A DNA stretch of 49,317 bases from assembly GCA_029226225.1 (NCBI GenBank), contig JAQXXU010000070.1, forward strand, positions 1-49,317, in the 5' to 3' direction. The DNA is from Lachnospiraceae bacterium. GTDB lineage: Bacteria; Bacillota; Clostridia; Lachnospirales; Lachnospiraceae. The notes beneath the pieces were generated by a model. That model did no database searches. It saw only the letters and a list, made by a program, of their open reading frames with translations, and was not told the DNA's origin. Made by a program: the position numbers and the translations under genes. Positions 37,603 to 45,713 of this stretch are shown one piece after another; position 1 is the first letter of the stretch; the number at the start of each line of letters is the position of its first letter.

Positions 37603-40083
37603 ATGAAGTTACAGACACTTAAGAAAATTTTTAAGAAAAAATATGTCATAAGAGTTGTAGCAGGTGCCCTCGTTGTCGGGCTTATAGCTACCGGTTCTGT
37701 CCAGTATACTGCTATGGCTGACAAGGCTTCTGAGACTGAGCAGACGACAAACAGCATCATAAATGGTGAGCATGTCAAAGTATCAAGCAAGGACTTAGAT
37801 AAGGATGAGACAGTCTATCTGATCTCAAAGCCTGATGGAACCGTTTCAGATACCATCGTGGCAGCTCACCTGATAAACAAAGACGGTGAGGATACAATCG
37901 ATGATGTGGCTTCTGACCTTACAGACATCACGAATACGAACGGTGATGAGAAGTTCACACAGAACGGCGATGACCTGACATGGCAGGCTGATGGCAATGA
38001 CATCTACTATCAGGGACACACCACAAAAGAGGCTCCTGTCACTGTAAAAGTCACATATACTCTCGATGGCAACGAAGTGACACCTGATGAGCTCGCAGGT
38101 AAGAGCGGTCATGTGAAAATTCACTACGACTACACTAATAACACGAACTTCGAAGAGAAGGTAAACGGTGAAGACGTATCGACTGTGGTTCCATTTGCGG
38201 CTATCACGGGAATGATCTTAAATGATGATTTTTCCAATGTAAAAGTAGATAACGGCCGTATCGTACAGAACGGTACGAAGACTATCGTCATCGGCTATGC
38301 GCTTCCAGGAATCAAGGATTCACTTGAGCGGGCAGGTGGTTCTTTCGACAAGGACCTGTCTCTTCCTGAGTCACTTGACATCGAAGCTGATGTGAAGGAC
38401 TTCGACCTTCAGACCCAGATGACAGCCATCGTAGACGCTTCCAATATGCTGACTTCGAATTCAGAGGACACTGAGGACTTAGGCGATGACATGGATAAGC
38501 TTCAGGATGCCGGAGCCCAGTTAAAGGACGGAAGCAAACAGCTTCAGGATGGCGCAGGTACTTTAAGCGATGGCGCAAAGAAGCTTGAGAACGGAGCGAA
38601 GAGTGCCCAGTCCGGAAGCCAGAAGCTTCAGAGTGGAAGCAAACAGTTAAGAGATGGCCTTGGTACTTTAAATGGAAGCCTTGGAACTTTCTCAAGCGGT
38701 CTCAAGACCTACACGGCAGGCGTTGCTCAGCTGAACGGAGGCATCGGTCAGTTAAAGACTTCACTGGCTCCTCTGTCAAGCGGTCTTCCTGCTCTTAAAA
38801 ATCTGAACGTCGACAGCCTAGCAAAGCAGCTTTCAGCTCTTTCTACCGGAGTGGCACAGCTTAAGAACGGCTCTGATCAGCTTCTGGCCGGCTACAATGG
38901 CGACGGAACAGAGACTAATCCGGGTCTCGTAAAGAGCATGGATCAGCTGACGACTGGTTCAAAGTCAGTTTCTGATGCCGCATCAAAGGTATCTGATGGA
39001 GCCAGTGCTCTGGACAAGGGCATCGGACAGATACAGAGTGCTCTTTCAGGAGTGGGTTCACAGTTCTCCACACAGTCGCAGACCCAGCTGACACAGACGA
39101 TTGACTCAAAACTGAACAGTCAGACGGCTCTTATCGGTCTGTTAAGACAGACAGGAATTCTCGGAGCTGATGAGAAGATAACTCTTTCAAATATCGATAC
39201 AGTTGTCACAAAATTAGAAGCTGCACAGAATGCGGTTATTGCAGGTGTCGCGCAGGCAAATGGCGTTGATACTGCTAAAGCAACTGCCACCTACTACACA
39301 GCTCTTGACGGTCTGCATCAGGTTCAGGCTGCAAAGACAGCACTTGATACTGCAGGAAAGTCACTTCAGAGTGAGCTTACCAGCCAGACTGTTTCAAGCC
39401 AGATAAAGCAGCTTACAGATGGATCAAAGCAGTTAGCTGATGGTTCTTCAAAGCTTGCTGAGGGTGCAAAGACTGTGAGTGACGGTATGACACAGGCTAA
39501 TGACGGAGTAAAAAAGCTGGCAGCAGGTCAGAAGCAGTTATCAGACGGCATCAACCAGTTCTCTTCGGGACTTGGTTCAGCTGATCTGAGTGGACTTGAT
39601 ATCTCATCTATATCAGACCTGTCAGGTCAGTTCAGTAAACTGATAAGCGGCGTAGATCAGCTTTACACAGGAAGCAGCACCCTGGTGGCAAACAGCAGCC
39701 AGCTGACAGGCGGCGCAGATCAGATATCTGGAGGAGTAAGCAAGCTCTATAGCGGAGCAAAGACACTCTATACAGGTCAGGGTACTCTGACGAACGGTCT
39801 CGGAACTTTAAGCAGCGGTACTTCAGAACTCTCATCAGGAGCTACAAAGCTTTCAGATGGAGCTGGAGATCTCTACGATGGTATCGTGAAGTTCAACAAA
39901 GAAGGAATCGAGGAGCTTGTAAACGCATATAACGGTGACATCAAGCCTCTCGCAGATCACCTTCGCGCAGCTATCGATGCCGGCGAGCAGTATGAAAGCT
40001 TCTCAGGTCTTGCAGACGGCAAGAACGGAGCAGTCAAGTTCCTCTACAGAATGGACGGCATAACAGCACCGGATGAGAACTGA
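37603..40083 (+). CDS. Secreted X-X-X-Leu-X-X-Gly heptad-repeat protein
   Basis: This 826-residue protein has a signal-like N-terminus (hydrophobic 17-33, possible cleavage after QYTAMA). A beta-rich domain of about 40-290 follows, then long arrays of L-x-x-G heptads: about 300-480 and about 605-770, for example QLKDGSKQLQDGAGTLSDG. A Gln/Thr-rich helical insert separates them. Such repeats form long coils and are common in YhgE/Pip-like proteins, but the C-terminal transmembrane helices of those proteins are absent here. GGAGG lies eight bases before the ATG. Encoded with the MMPL transporter, it may be an extracellular periplasmic-adaptor-like rod or stalk. That role is inferred from gene pairing; no function is proven. 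Confidence 0.82.
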   Translation: MKLQTLKKIFKKKYVIRVVAGALVVGLIATGSVQYTAMADKASETEQTTNSIINGEHVKVSSKDLDKDETVYLISKPDGTVSDTIVAAHLINKDGEDTIDDVASDLTDITNTNGDEKFTQNGDDLTWQADGNDIYYQGHTTKEAPVTVKVTYTLDGNEVTPDELAGKSGHVKIHYDYTNNTNFEEKVNGEDVSTVVPFAAITGMILNDDFSNVKVDNGRIVQNGTKTIVIGYALPGIKDSLERAGGSFDKDLSLPESLDIEADVKDFDLQTQMTAIVDASNMLTSNSEDTEDLGDDMDKLQDAGAQLKDGSKQLQDGAGTLSDGAKKLENGAKSAQSGSQKLQSGSKQLRDGLGTLNGSLGTFSSGLKTYTAGVAQLNGGIGQLKTSLAPLSSGLPALKNLNVDSLAKQLSALSTGVAQLKNGSDQLLAGYNGDGTETNPGLVKSMDQLTTGSKSVSDAASKVSDGASALDKGIGQIQSALSGVGSQFSTQSQTQLTQTIDSKLNSQTALIGLLRQTGILGADEKITLSNIDTVVTKLEAAQNAVIAGVAQANGVDTAKATATYYTALDGLHQVQAAKTALDTAGKSLQSELTSQTVSSQIKQLTDGSKQLADGSSKLAEGAKTVSDGMTQANDGVKKLAAGQKQLSDGINQFSSGLGSADLSGLDISSISDLSGQFSKLISGVDQLYTGSSTLVANSSQLTGGADQISGGVSKLYSGAKTLYTGQGTLTNGLGTLSSGTSELSSGATKLSDGAGDLYDGIVKFNKEGIEELVNAYNGDIKPLADHLRAAIDAGEQYESFSGLADGKNGAVKFLYRMDGITAPDEN

Positions 40084-40097
40084 TACAGATTTTACGA

Positions 40098-40126
40098 CGG
40101 CGGGTATAGACCCGCCGCTTTTTTTT
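40098..40126 (+). terminator. Terminator after the heptad-repeat gene
   Basis: A perfect 8-bp stem, CGGCGGGT / ACCCGCCG, has loop ATAG, one C, and then eight T. It ends only four bases before the TATAAT of the next promoter. Confidence 0.92.
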
Positions 40127-40136
40127 ATGCTATAAT
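40107..40136 (+). promoter_or_regulatory. Extended -10 promoter of hisA, fused to a terminator
   Basis: TG-C-TATAAT gives an extended -10 (hexamer 40131-40136). A weak -35, TAGACC (40107-40112), lies in the loop and right arm of the terminator with an 18-bp spacer. The start point should fall at about 40142-40145, at or next to the ATG at 40144. Confidence 0.65.
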
Positions 40137-40143
40137 GTCTGTT

Positions 40144-40923
40144 ATGAAATTCAGACCATGTATAGACATCCATGACGGACGGGTAAAACAGATAGTGGGC
40201 GGAAGCCTCGATGACAGGACAGATTCGGCGACGGAGAACTTCGTGGCAAGTCATGATGCAGGCTATTATGCTGCACTTTATCGGCAGAAAGGGCTTGACG
40301 GAGGCCACGTGATAATGCTTAATGCCAGAGGCATTGCAGAGTACCAAGCTTCGAAGCAGCAGGCACTTCTGGCGCTACACACCTACCCGAAGGGGCTTAT
40401 GGCCGGCGGAGGCTTAGACGATATGAATGTGTCAGAGTTCTTAGATGCCGGGGCAAGCCACGGGATTTTTACGAGCTTTATTTTCTCAGGCGGACAGATA
40501 CAGATGGATAGGCTCGAGAGACTTGTGAAAGTCGCTGGAAGAGAGCATATAGTCTTAGACTTATCGTGCAAAAAGAGAGACAGCGACTACTATGTAGTCA
40601 CCGACCGCTGGCAGAAGTTTACCGATCAGAAGCTCTCGCCTGAGCTTCTCGGCAGATTAGAAAAATATTGTGACGAGTATCTGATCCACGCAGCCGATGT
40701 CGAAGGAAAAAGGGCTGGAGCAGACGAGCAGCTGCTTACTATTTTAGCGGATTACGATGGCCTTCCGGTGACATACGCCGGAGGAGTCGGAAGCTATCAG
40801 GACCTTCGCGAGATAAAGCGCCTTACCGATGGCAGGATAGATGTGACCATCGGCAGCGCACTCGATATTTTTGGTGGAAGCCTTGAACTTGAGCAGATTT
40901 TAAGTATAATAGAAAAGGACTAA
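40144..40923 (+). CDS. hisA: Phosphoribosylformimino-AICAR ribotide isomerase, eukaryotic HIS6-like type
   Basis: This 259-residue TIM-barrel enzyme performs the fourth step of histidine synthesis. The sequence follows the yeast HIS6 pattern rather than the usual bacterial HisA: CIDIHDGRVKQIVGG, a KGLMAGGGLDD strand, IVLDLSCKKRD, the EYLIHAADVEG segment and TIGSALDIFGG. The likely acid/base residues are D8 and D139. No other his gene is nearby; dapF and dapL follow. I start it at 40144. The ATG at 40135 is also in frame but overlaps the -10 element. Neither has a ribosome binding site, so translation is probably leaderless. Confidence 0.88.
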   Translation: MKFRPCIDIHDGRVKQIVGGSLDDRTDSATENFVASHDAGYYAALYRQKGLDGGHVIMLNARGIAEYQASKQQALLALHTYPKGLMAGGGLDDMNVSEFLDAGASHGIFTSFIFSGGQIQMDRLERLVKVAGREHIVLDLSCKKRDSDYYVVTDRWQKFTDQKLSPELLGRLEKYCDEYLIHAADVEGKRAGADEQLLTILADYDGLPVTYAGGVGSYQDLREIKRLTDGRIDVTIGSALDIFGGSLELEQILSIIEKD

Positions 40924-40942
40924 AAGGACAGGAGGGATCATA

Positions 40943-41842
40943 ATGACCTCTATAGATTTTACAAAAATGCACGGTTGCGGTAACGACTATGTCTATGTCG
41001 ACTGCACGAAGAACGTGATAGAAGACGGCACTGAGCTGTCGAAATTCGTAAGCGACAGACATTTTGGCGTCGGATCAGACGGACTTATCCTGATAAAAAA
41101 GTCAGACGTCGCCGATTTTAAAATGGACATGTATAACGCCGACGGTTCAAAAGGCGAGATGTGTGGAAACGGCATCCGCTGTGTCGGAAAGTACGTCTAT
41201 GACAACGGACTTACAGATAAGACCACAGTCACGATCGAGACTCTGGCAGGAATAAAGACCATCGAGCTTTACTTAAAGGACGGCAAAGTAGACTCAGTCC
41301 TTGTAAATATGGGCTCGCCGGAGCTTAGGGCTTCGCAGATTCCGGTCATTTTTCCAAAAGAGCAGATGATAAATGAGCCGATGGAAGTCGATGGAAGTAT
41401 CTTCCGTGTGACCTGTGTATCGATGGGAAATCCGCACTGCGTTATATTTACGGATGAGGACACGAGAACCCTCGACCTGCCGCATATCGGACCGCTTTTC
41501 GAGAACCACCCGACTTTCCCGCAGAGAGTGAACACTGAGTTCGCGAATATCCTCGACCGGAAAAATATCCGGATGAGAGTCTGGGAGAGAGGAAGCGGAG
41601 AGACACTTGCCTGTGGTACAGGTGCCTGCGCTACAGGAGTTGCAGCAGTCGTAAACGGTCTGACGGATGACGAGGTGACTATACACCTGCTCGGCGGTGA
41701 CCTTATAGTACGCTACGACAGAGAGAATAACACAGTCTGGCTCAAGGGACCGGCAGTCACTGTTTTCACGGGACATATCGACATACCGGATTCGTTTGAG
41801 AAGGACGATGTCAAAATATACGAACCAAAAAGTAAGGAGTAA
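40943..41842 (+). CDS. dapF: Diaminopimelate epimerase
   Basis: This 299-residue cofactor-free enzyme converts LL- to meso-diaminopimelate for lysine and peptidoglycan. The two catalytic cysteines are C74 in EMCGNGIRC and C224 in LACGTGACATG, both intact. MHGCGNDYVYVD marks the N-terminus. AGGAGG precedes the ATG. dapL follows after three to four bases, so the aminotransferase that makes its substrate is co-expressed. The hisA gene lies 19 bp upstream in the same direction. Confidence 0.97.
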   Translation: MTSIDFTKMHGCGNDYVYVDCTKNVIEDGTELSKFVSDRHFGVGSDGLILIKKSDVADFKMDMYNADGSKGEMCGNGIRCVGKYVYDNGLTDKTTVTIETLAGIKTIELYLKDGKVDSVLVNMGSPELRASQIPVIFPKEQMINEPMEVDGSIFRVTCVSMGNPHCVIFTDEDTRTLDLPHIGPLFENHPTFPQRVNTEFANILDRKNIRMRVWERGSGETLACGTGACATGVAAVVNGLTDDEVTIHLLGGDLIVRYDRENNTVWLKGPAVTVFTGHIDIPDSFEKDDVKIYEPKSKE

Positions 41843-41845
41843 ATG

Positions 41846-43060
41846 ATGTATCAGGTTAATACGAATTATCTGAAGTTACCGGGAAGCTATCTGTTTTCCA
41901 CCATCGCTAAAAAAGTCGCTGCTTATCAGGAGGCAAATCCTGACAAGGAGATAATCAGACTCGGGATCGGCGACGTGACCCAGCCTCTGCCGAAGGTCGT
42001 TATCGACGCTCTTCACAAGGCTGTCGATGAGCAGGCTGACGCTAAGACATTTAAGGGATATTCACCGGATCTCGGATATGATTTTTTACGTAATGCTATA
42101 GCTGAGCATGACTACAAGGCAAGAGGATGCGACATAGCTCCTGACGAGATCTTCGTATCAGACGGTGCGAAGAGTGATTCGGGAAATATCCAGGAGCTTT
42201 TCTCTGAGGATAACAGGATCGCTGTCACAGACCCGGTTTACCCGGTTTATGTGGATTCAAATGTCATGGCTGGACGCTGCGGAAACTACGATCCGAAGAC
42301 CGAGATGTGGGACAGAGTCATCTACATGCCTTCTACCGCTGAGAATGGTTTCGTTCCTGAGCTTCCGAAGGAGACACCTGATATCATCTACCTCTGCCTG
42401 CCGAATAACCCGACAGGAACTACCCTTAAGAAAAATGAGCTGCAGAAGTGGGTCGACTACGCTAACCAGAAGGGCTCGATCATCATTTTTGACGCAGCTT
42501 ATGAGCACTATATCTCGACTCCTGACGTTCCTCATTCTATCTATGAGTGTGAAGGCGCAAAGGACTGCTGCATAGAGATAAGGTCATTCTCGAAGACCGC
42601 TGGATTTACAGGTCTTCGTCTTGGATTTACCGTAGTGCCGAAGAGTCTCAAGTCTGGCGATGCTTCACTTCATGATATGTGGGCCCGTCGTCACGGCACG
42701 AAGTTCAACGGTGCTCCGTACATCGTTCAGCGTGCTGGAGAAGCCATCTACACAGAGGAAGGCCAGAAGGAAGTAAATGAACTGGTCGGTTACTACATGG
42801 AGAATGCCCGCATGATCCGTGAGGGTCTTACAGCAGCAGGCTTTACCTGCTACGGCGGAGTAGACGCTCCATACATCTGGATGAAGACACCTGATAAGAT
42901 GTCGAGCTGGGAATTCTTCGATTATCTCCTCGAAAATGCGAATGTCGTAGGTACTCCGGGAAGCGGTTTCGGTCCTTCAGGTGAAGGCTACTTCCGACTG
43001 ACAGCTTTCGGAACTCATGAGAATACTAAGGCAGCTCTTGAGCGTTTCAAGAACCTTTAA
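41846..43060 (+). CDS. dapL: LL-diaminopimelate aminotransferase
   Basis: This 404-residue PLP enzyme makes LL-diaminopimelate directly from tetrahydrodipicolinate and glutamate, by-passing the acylated intermediates. The PLP lysine is K250 in RSFSKTAGFTG. CLPNNPTGTTL and IIFDAAYEHYI bind cofactor. The N-terminal NYLKLPGSYLFSTIAKKV is specific for DapL. Two ATGs lie side by side (41843 and 41846); the second gives six-base spacing from AAGGAG and is preferred. The DapL variant is typical of many anaerobic clostridia, plants and chlamydiae. Confidence 0.95.
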   Translation: MYQVNTNYLKLPGSYLFSTIAKKVAAYQEANPDKEIIRLGIGDVTQPLPKVVIDALHKAVDEQADAKTFKGYSPDLGYDFLRNAIAEHDYKARGCDIAPDEIFVSDGAKSDSGNIQELFSEDNRIAVTDPVYPVYVDSNVMAGRCGNYDPKTEMWDRVIYMPSTAENGFVPELPKETPDIIYLCLPNNPTGTTLKKNELQKWVDYANQKGSIIIFDAAYEHYISTPDVPHSIYECEGAKDCCIEIRSFSKTAGFTGLRLGFTVVPKSLKSGDASLHDMWARRHGTKFNGAPYIVQRAGEAIYTEEGQKEVNELVGYYMENARMIREGLTAAGFTCYGGVDAPYIWMKTPDKMSSWEFFDYLLENANVVGTPGSGFGPSGEGYFRLTAFGTHENTKAALERFKNL

Positions 43061-43096
43061 TTAAAAAAGACAGGCCCTGATCGGGTCTGTTTTTTA
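43061..43096. terminator. Bidirectional terminator between dapL and the metallophosphoesterase gene
   Basis: An 8-bp stem, ACAGGCCC / GGGTCTGT (one G-U), has loop TGATC. It has six A before it and a T-run after it, so it works for both converging genes. It overlaps the last codon of the minus-strand gene by three bases. Confidence 0.88.
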
Positions 43097-43840
43097 TTTG
43101 AGCACGCGGATCGGTTTGAAGTTCAGGTAGTCGCCGGAGACGAGTGAATACTTTACACCATGGTATCTGCCCTGGATGCTGTCGTGAAAACGCTCCTTGC
43201 CGTGACTGTGGGAGTAGATGACCTGTTCGGCACCGATTTCCTCAGCTATGCGGGTGAACTCTGAATCGGTCTGTATGACTGAAGTCGGAGGATAGTGCAG
43301 GAATATAATATACTTAGTGTAACCCGCGGCTCTGGCGGCATCAATGCCCGTAATGAGCCGCTTTTTTTCGCGGTCGACGAGCTTTACTGACTGTTCATAG
43401 GCAGCCCTGTCGTAGCCGGTTATCAGATTAGTTCTCGTATCTATGAAGAACGGCCCCTCAAAGCAGAATCCCTTGGTGCCTACCAGAGCATAGTCTTTAT
43501 AGGTGTAGAAATTATTCTGGAGAAAAAGGAGCTTCCCTTTGAACATCTCATTCAGCTTCTCAGTCTGGTTGGCTTTCCAGAAGTGATCGTGGTTTCCACG
43601 AAGAAGTATTTTTCTTCCAGGGAGAGCCTCGATGAATTCAAAGTCCTTCTGGCACTGCACGAGGTTATTGCCCCAGGAGTGGTCACCGGTCAGGACAAGA
43701 GTGTCATCAGGTTTTACGAGCCGCTCTATATTTTTCTTGGCTTTCCATTCATGATCTTTCCAGATTTTTCCAAAGCGCTCCTGAGACTTTTCTGGTGTAG
43801 AAAAGGACAGGTGCAGGTCGCCCAATGCGTATAATGCCAT
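43094..43840 (-). CDS. Calcineurin-like metallophosphoesterase
   Basis: This 248-residue cytoplasmic protein carries the metallophosphoesterase blocks in order: YALGDLHLS (D8, H10), LTGDHSWG, ILLRGNHDHFW, FLHYPP and IYSHSHG. The second block reads GDHSW rather than the usual GDxxD/N form, which is known in the clostridial YkuE/MPPE-like subgroup. The substrate cannot be predicted. The long open frame extends to 44074, but the ATG at 43840 has AAGGAG six bases before it and begins the first motif. It is transcribed toward dapL and divergently from the EamA gene. Confidence 0.88.
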   Translation of the reverse strand: MALYALGDLHLSFSTPEKSQERFGKIWKDHEWKAKKNIERLVKPDDTLVLTGDHSWGNNLVQCQKDFEFIEALPGRKILLRGNHDHFWKANQTEKLNEMFKGKLLFLQNNFYTYKDYALVGTKGFCFEGPFFIDTRTNLITGYDRAAYEQSVKLVDREKKRLITGIDAARAAGYTKYIIFLHYPPTSVIQTDSEFTRIAEEIGAEQVIYSHSHGKERFHDSIQGRYHGVKYSLVSGDYLNFKPIRVLK

Positions 43841-43850
43841 GAATATCTCC

Positions 43851-43899
43851 TTGTCTTTACATCTTTTTACCATTATAATATAGCGGTTGGCAAAATCAA
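43851..43899. promoter_or_regulatory. Overlapping divergent promoters sharing one -10 region
   Basis: The plus strand has TTGTCT (43851-43856), 17 bp, then TATAAT (43874-43879). The minus strand has TTGATT (complement of 43894-43899), 16 bp, then TATAAT (complement of 43872-43877). The two -10 boxes overlap by four bases, so the EamA and metallophosphoesterase genes should compete for polymerase. Confidence 0.6.
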
Positions 43900-43922
43900 G
43901 CCGGCTATGAAAGGATATAACA

Positions 43923-44801
43923 ATGGATTCGAGGGTAAAGGGGGCTTTTCTTACAGTGTTCGGAGGAGTATGCTGGGGGCTTTCGGGCTCGATGGGACAG
44001 TATCTGTTCACGGAACAGGGCATGGATTCGAGGTGGCTGGTGCCGATAAGACTCGGACTGGCAGGTATCATCATGTTTATCTACTGTCTTATCAGGTACA
44101 GAAAGGATACGTTCAGACCGGTTTCAAACAGGGCTGACCTCGGAAGGCTTATAGTTTACGGACTCTGCGGTGTCAGCTGCAGCCAGTTTACGTACTTCCT
44201 ATGCATCCAGCTGAGTACTGCGGCGATGGGGACGATACTCCAGGACTTATCGCCTATTTTTATCCTGATGGTCACTTGTATCAGGGGACACAGGAAACCG
44301 AAGACAAATGAGATAGTGGCGGTTGTTCTCGCCATCTGTGGAGTAGCGCTTCTGGCTACTCACGGTTCTATAGAAAACGCGATCATATCACTTCCTGCCA
44401 TCATCTCAGGAGTCATCTGCGCAGTCTGCGTCATGATCTATAACTGTTCTGATACCCTTATAGCAAAATATCCGACGGCCATGCTTCAGGCGTATGCGTT
44501 TCTGATAGGCGGAGTATTTTTTGCGCTTGTATTCAGAAGCTGGACTATCCAGTATACGCCGAATGGCATCGGGCTTTTCGGTATCGCTTTCGTGGTGCTG
44601 GTCGGGAATGTCCTCGCTTTCACTTCATATATAAAGGGTGTCTCCTACATCGGGCCTGAAAAAGGGATCCTCTACGGATTTTCTGAGCCGATCACTGCTG
44701 CCATTATCACGGCTACAGTGTTTAAGACTGCGATGACGCCGTATGATATAGCCGGAATTGTGCTGATTTTTCTGATGCTTGTGCTGATAAGCAGAAGGTG
44801 A
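43923..44801 (+). CDS. EamA/DMT-family membrane transporter
   Basis: This 292-residue inner-membrane protein has ten predicted helices in two EamA repeats. It starts with GAFLTVFGGVCWGLSGSMGQYLF, and the second repeat contains GVSYIGPEKGILYGFSEPITAAII. This family exports or imports amino acids, nucleotides or other metabolites; the substrate is not predictable. GAAAGGA lies eight bases before the ATG. A GNAT gene follows after three bases, probably in the same transcript. Confidence 0.9.
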   Translation: MDSRVKGAFLTVFGGVCWGLSGSMGQYLFTEQGMDSRWLVPIRLGLAGIIMFIYCLIRYRKDTFRPVSNRADLGRLIVYGLCGVSCSQFTYFLCIQLSTAAMGTILQDLSPIFILMVTCIRGHRKPKTNEIVAVVLAICGVALLATHGSIENAIISLPAIISGVICAVCVMIYNCSDTLIAKYPTAMLQAYAFLIGGVFFALVFRSWTIQYTPNGIGLFGIAFVVLVGNVLAFTSYIKGVSYIGPEKGILYGFSEPITAAIITATVFKTAMTPYDIAGIVLIFLMLVLISRR

Positions 44802-44804
44802 CAG

Positions 44805-45581
44805 ATGGGTAAGCTTCGCTTTGTTTTAAAAAATAAGACTCCGGAGGATGAGGAATTCTTCGCGGAGTCGGAGACGGACTACGGTCTGAAGCACGATGTC
44901 GAAGTGACGGATTCGCAGGACGAGATTTTTAAGTGCATGAGCCATCATATGGCAGTGATAGGATATGAGAGAGAGGGACAGCATTTATCGGGACGTTTTA
45001 TCATTGGGTCACTCTGGGCTTTAGACAGAGATTTCGTGAAAAAAGTCCATGATCTTTTTTACAGAATTCCACAGGTGATACTTAAGACAGAAAGAACTGT
45101 GATACGGCAGTGTGATCCAAAGACTGATATCCTTCCGATGATAGAGCTCTATGAAAAGCCGCATGTGACTGACTTTGTGGAACCGCTGTATCCATTTGCG
45201 GAGGAAAGGGTCTATCAGAGAGACTACTTCGATAATATCTATGGTCTCTATGACTTCGGCATGTGGAATGTATTCCTGAAAGAAAATGGAAAGCTCATAG
45301 GCAGATGTGGTCTGGAATATATGAACCCTCCGGAGGGACTGGCTGTATCAGACGATGATCCGTGGCTTGAACTAGGTTACGTCATAGATCCGGACTTCTG
45401 GCATCAGGGGATTGGTTATGAAACTACTGAAGCGATTTTACAACTGGCGTATGAAAAGGGGCACAGTCATATCTTTGCACAGATAAACGAAGAGAACACA
45501 GCTTCTGTGCGTCTGGCGGAAAAACTTGGCTTTTTTCACGCAAAGGGCGATATATGGGTATGTAACCGATACCAGCCGTGA
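44805..45581 (+). CDS. GNAT-family N-acetyltransferase with unknown N-terminal region
   Basis: This is a 258-residue protein. From about residue 95 it follows the GNAT fold (RimJ-like): KTERTVIRQCDP, a FLKENGKLIGRCGLEYM strand, LELGYVIDPDFWHQGIGYETTEAIL (in two parts) with the acetyl-CoA-binding Q-G-I-G-Y loop, and NTASVRLAEKLGF. The first 90 residues (EDEEFFAESETDYGLKHDV and onward) are an extra region I do not recognise, perhaps a substrate-binding domain. It sits three bases behind the EamA gene. Substrate unknown; protein or small-molecule acetylation are both possible. Confidence 0.82.
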   Translation: MGKLRFVLKNKTPEDEEFFAESETDYGLKHDVEVTDSQDEIFKCMSHHMAVIGYEREGQHLSGRFIIGSLWALDRDFVKKVHDLFYRIPQVILKTERTVIRQCDPKTDILPMIELYEKPHVTDFVEPLYPFAEERVYQRDYFDNIYGLYDFGMWNVFLKENGKLIGRCGLEYMNPPEGLAVSDDDPWLELGYVIDPDFWHQGIGYETTEAILQLAYEKGHSHIFAQINEENTASVRLAEKLGFFHAKGDIWVCNRYQP

Positions 45582-45620
45582 AAATACCGTTAATGTTTAT
45601 GAAAAAAATCTAATTTTTTC

Positions 45621-45649
45621 TTCACAAAAGTTACAGATTGTGTTAATAT
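45621..45649 (+). promoter_or_regulatory. Promoter of the type IV pilus cluster
   Basis: TTCACA (45621-45626), a 17-bp spacer and TAATAT (45644-45649). CACAA and TTGTG form an inverted repeat (45623-45642) across the -35 and spacer that could be an operator; no regulator can be named. Confidence 0.55.
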
Positions 45650-45678
45650 TTTCTTAATAATTCATAAGTGAAAGGTTA

Positions 45679-45702
45679 AAAGCGGAGACGGTTCCGCTTT
45701 TT
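45679..45702 (+). other. Leader hairpin before the prepilin peptidase gene
   Basis: An 8-bp stem, AAAGCGGA / TCCGCTTT, has loop GACGGT and only four T after it. It is 11 bp before the TTG start and holds the only GGAG-like sequence (partly in the stem). It may be a weak attenuator or a translation control element. Confidence 0.5.
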
Positions 45703-45713
45703 CAAATAGATTC

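Noticed and set aside
38500-39900. DNA-level repeats in the heptad gene as a tandem-repeat or CRISPR-like array
   Set aside because: The repetition is in the protein heptads; the DNA units differ in length and sequence and there are no spacers.
43841-44074. N-terminal extension of the metallophosphoesterase (open frame to 44074)
   Set aside because: It reads antisense through the EamA gene and both promoters. The ATG at 43840 has a proper ribosome binding site and starts the family.
45621-45645. CACAA-N10-TTGTG before the pilus genes as a Rex site
   Set aside because: The half-sites are in the reverse order and the spacer is wrong for Rex. It is kept only as a possible unknown operator in the promoter entry.
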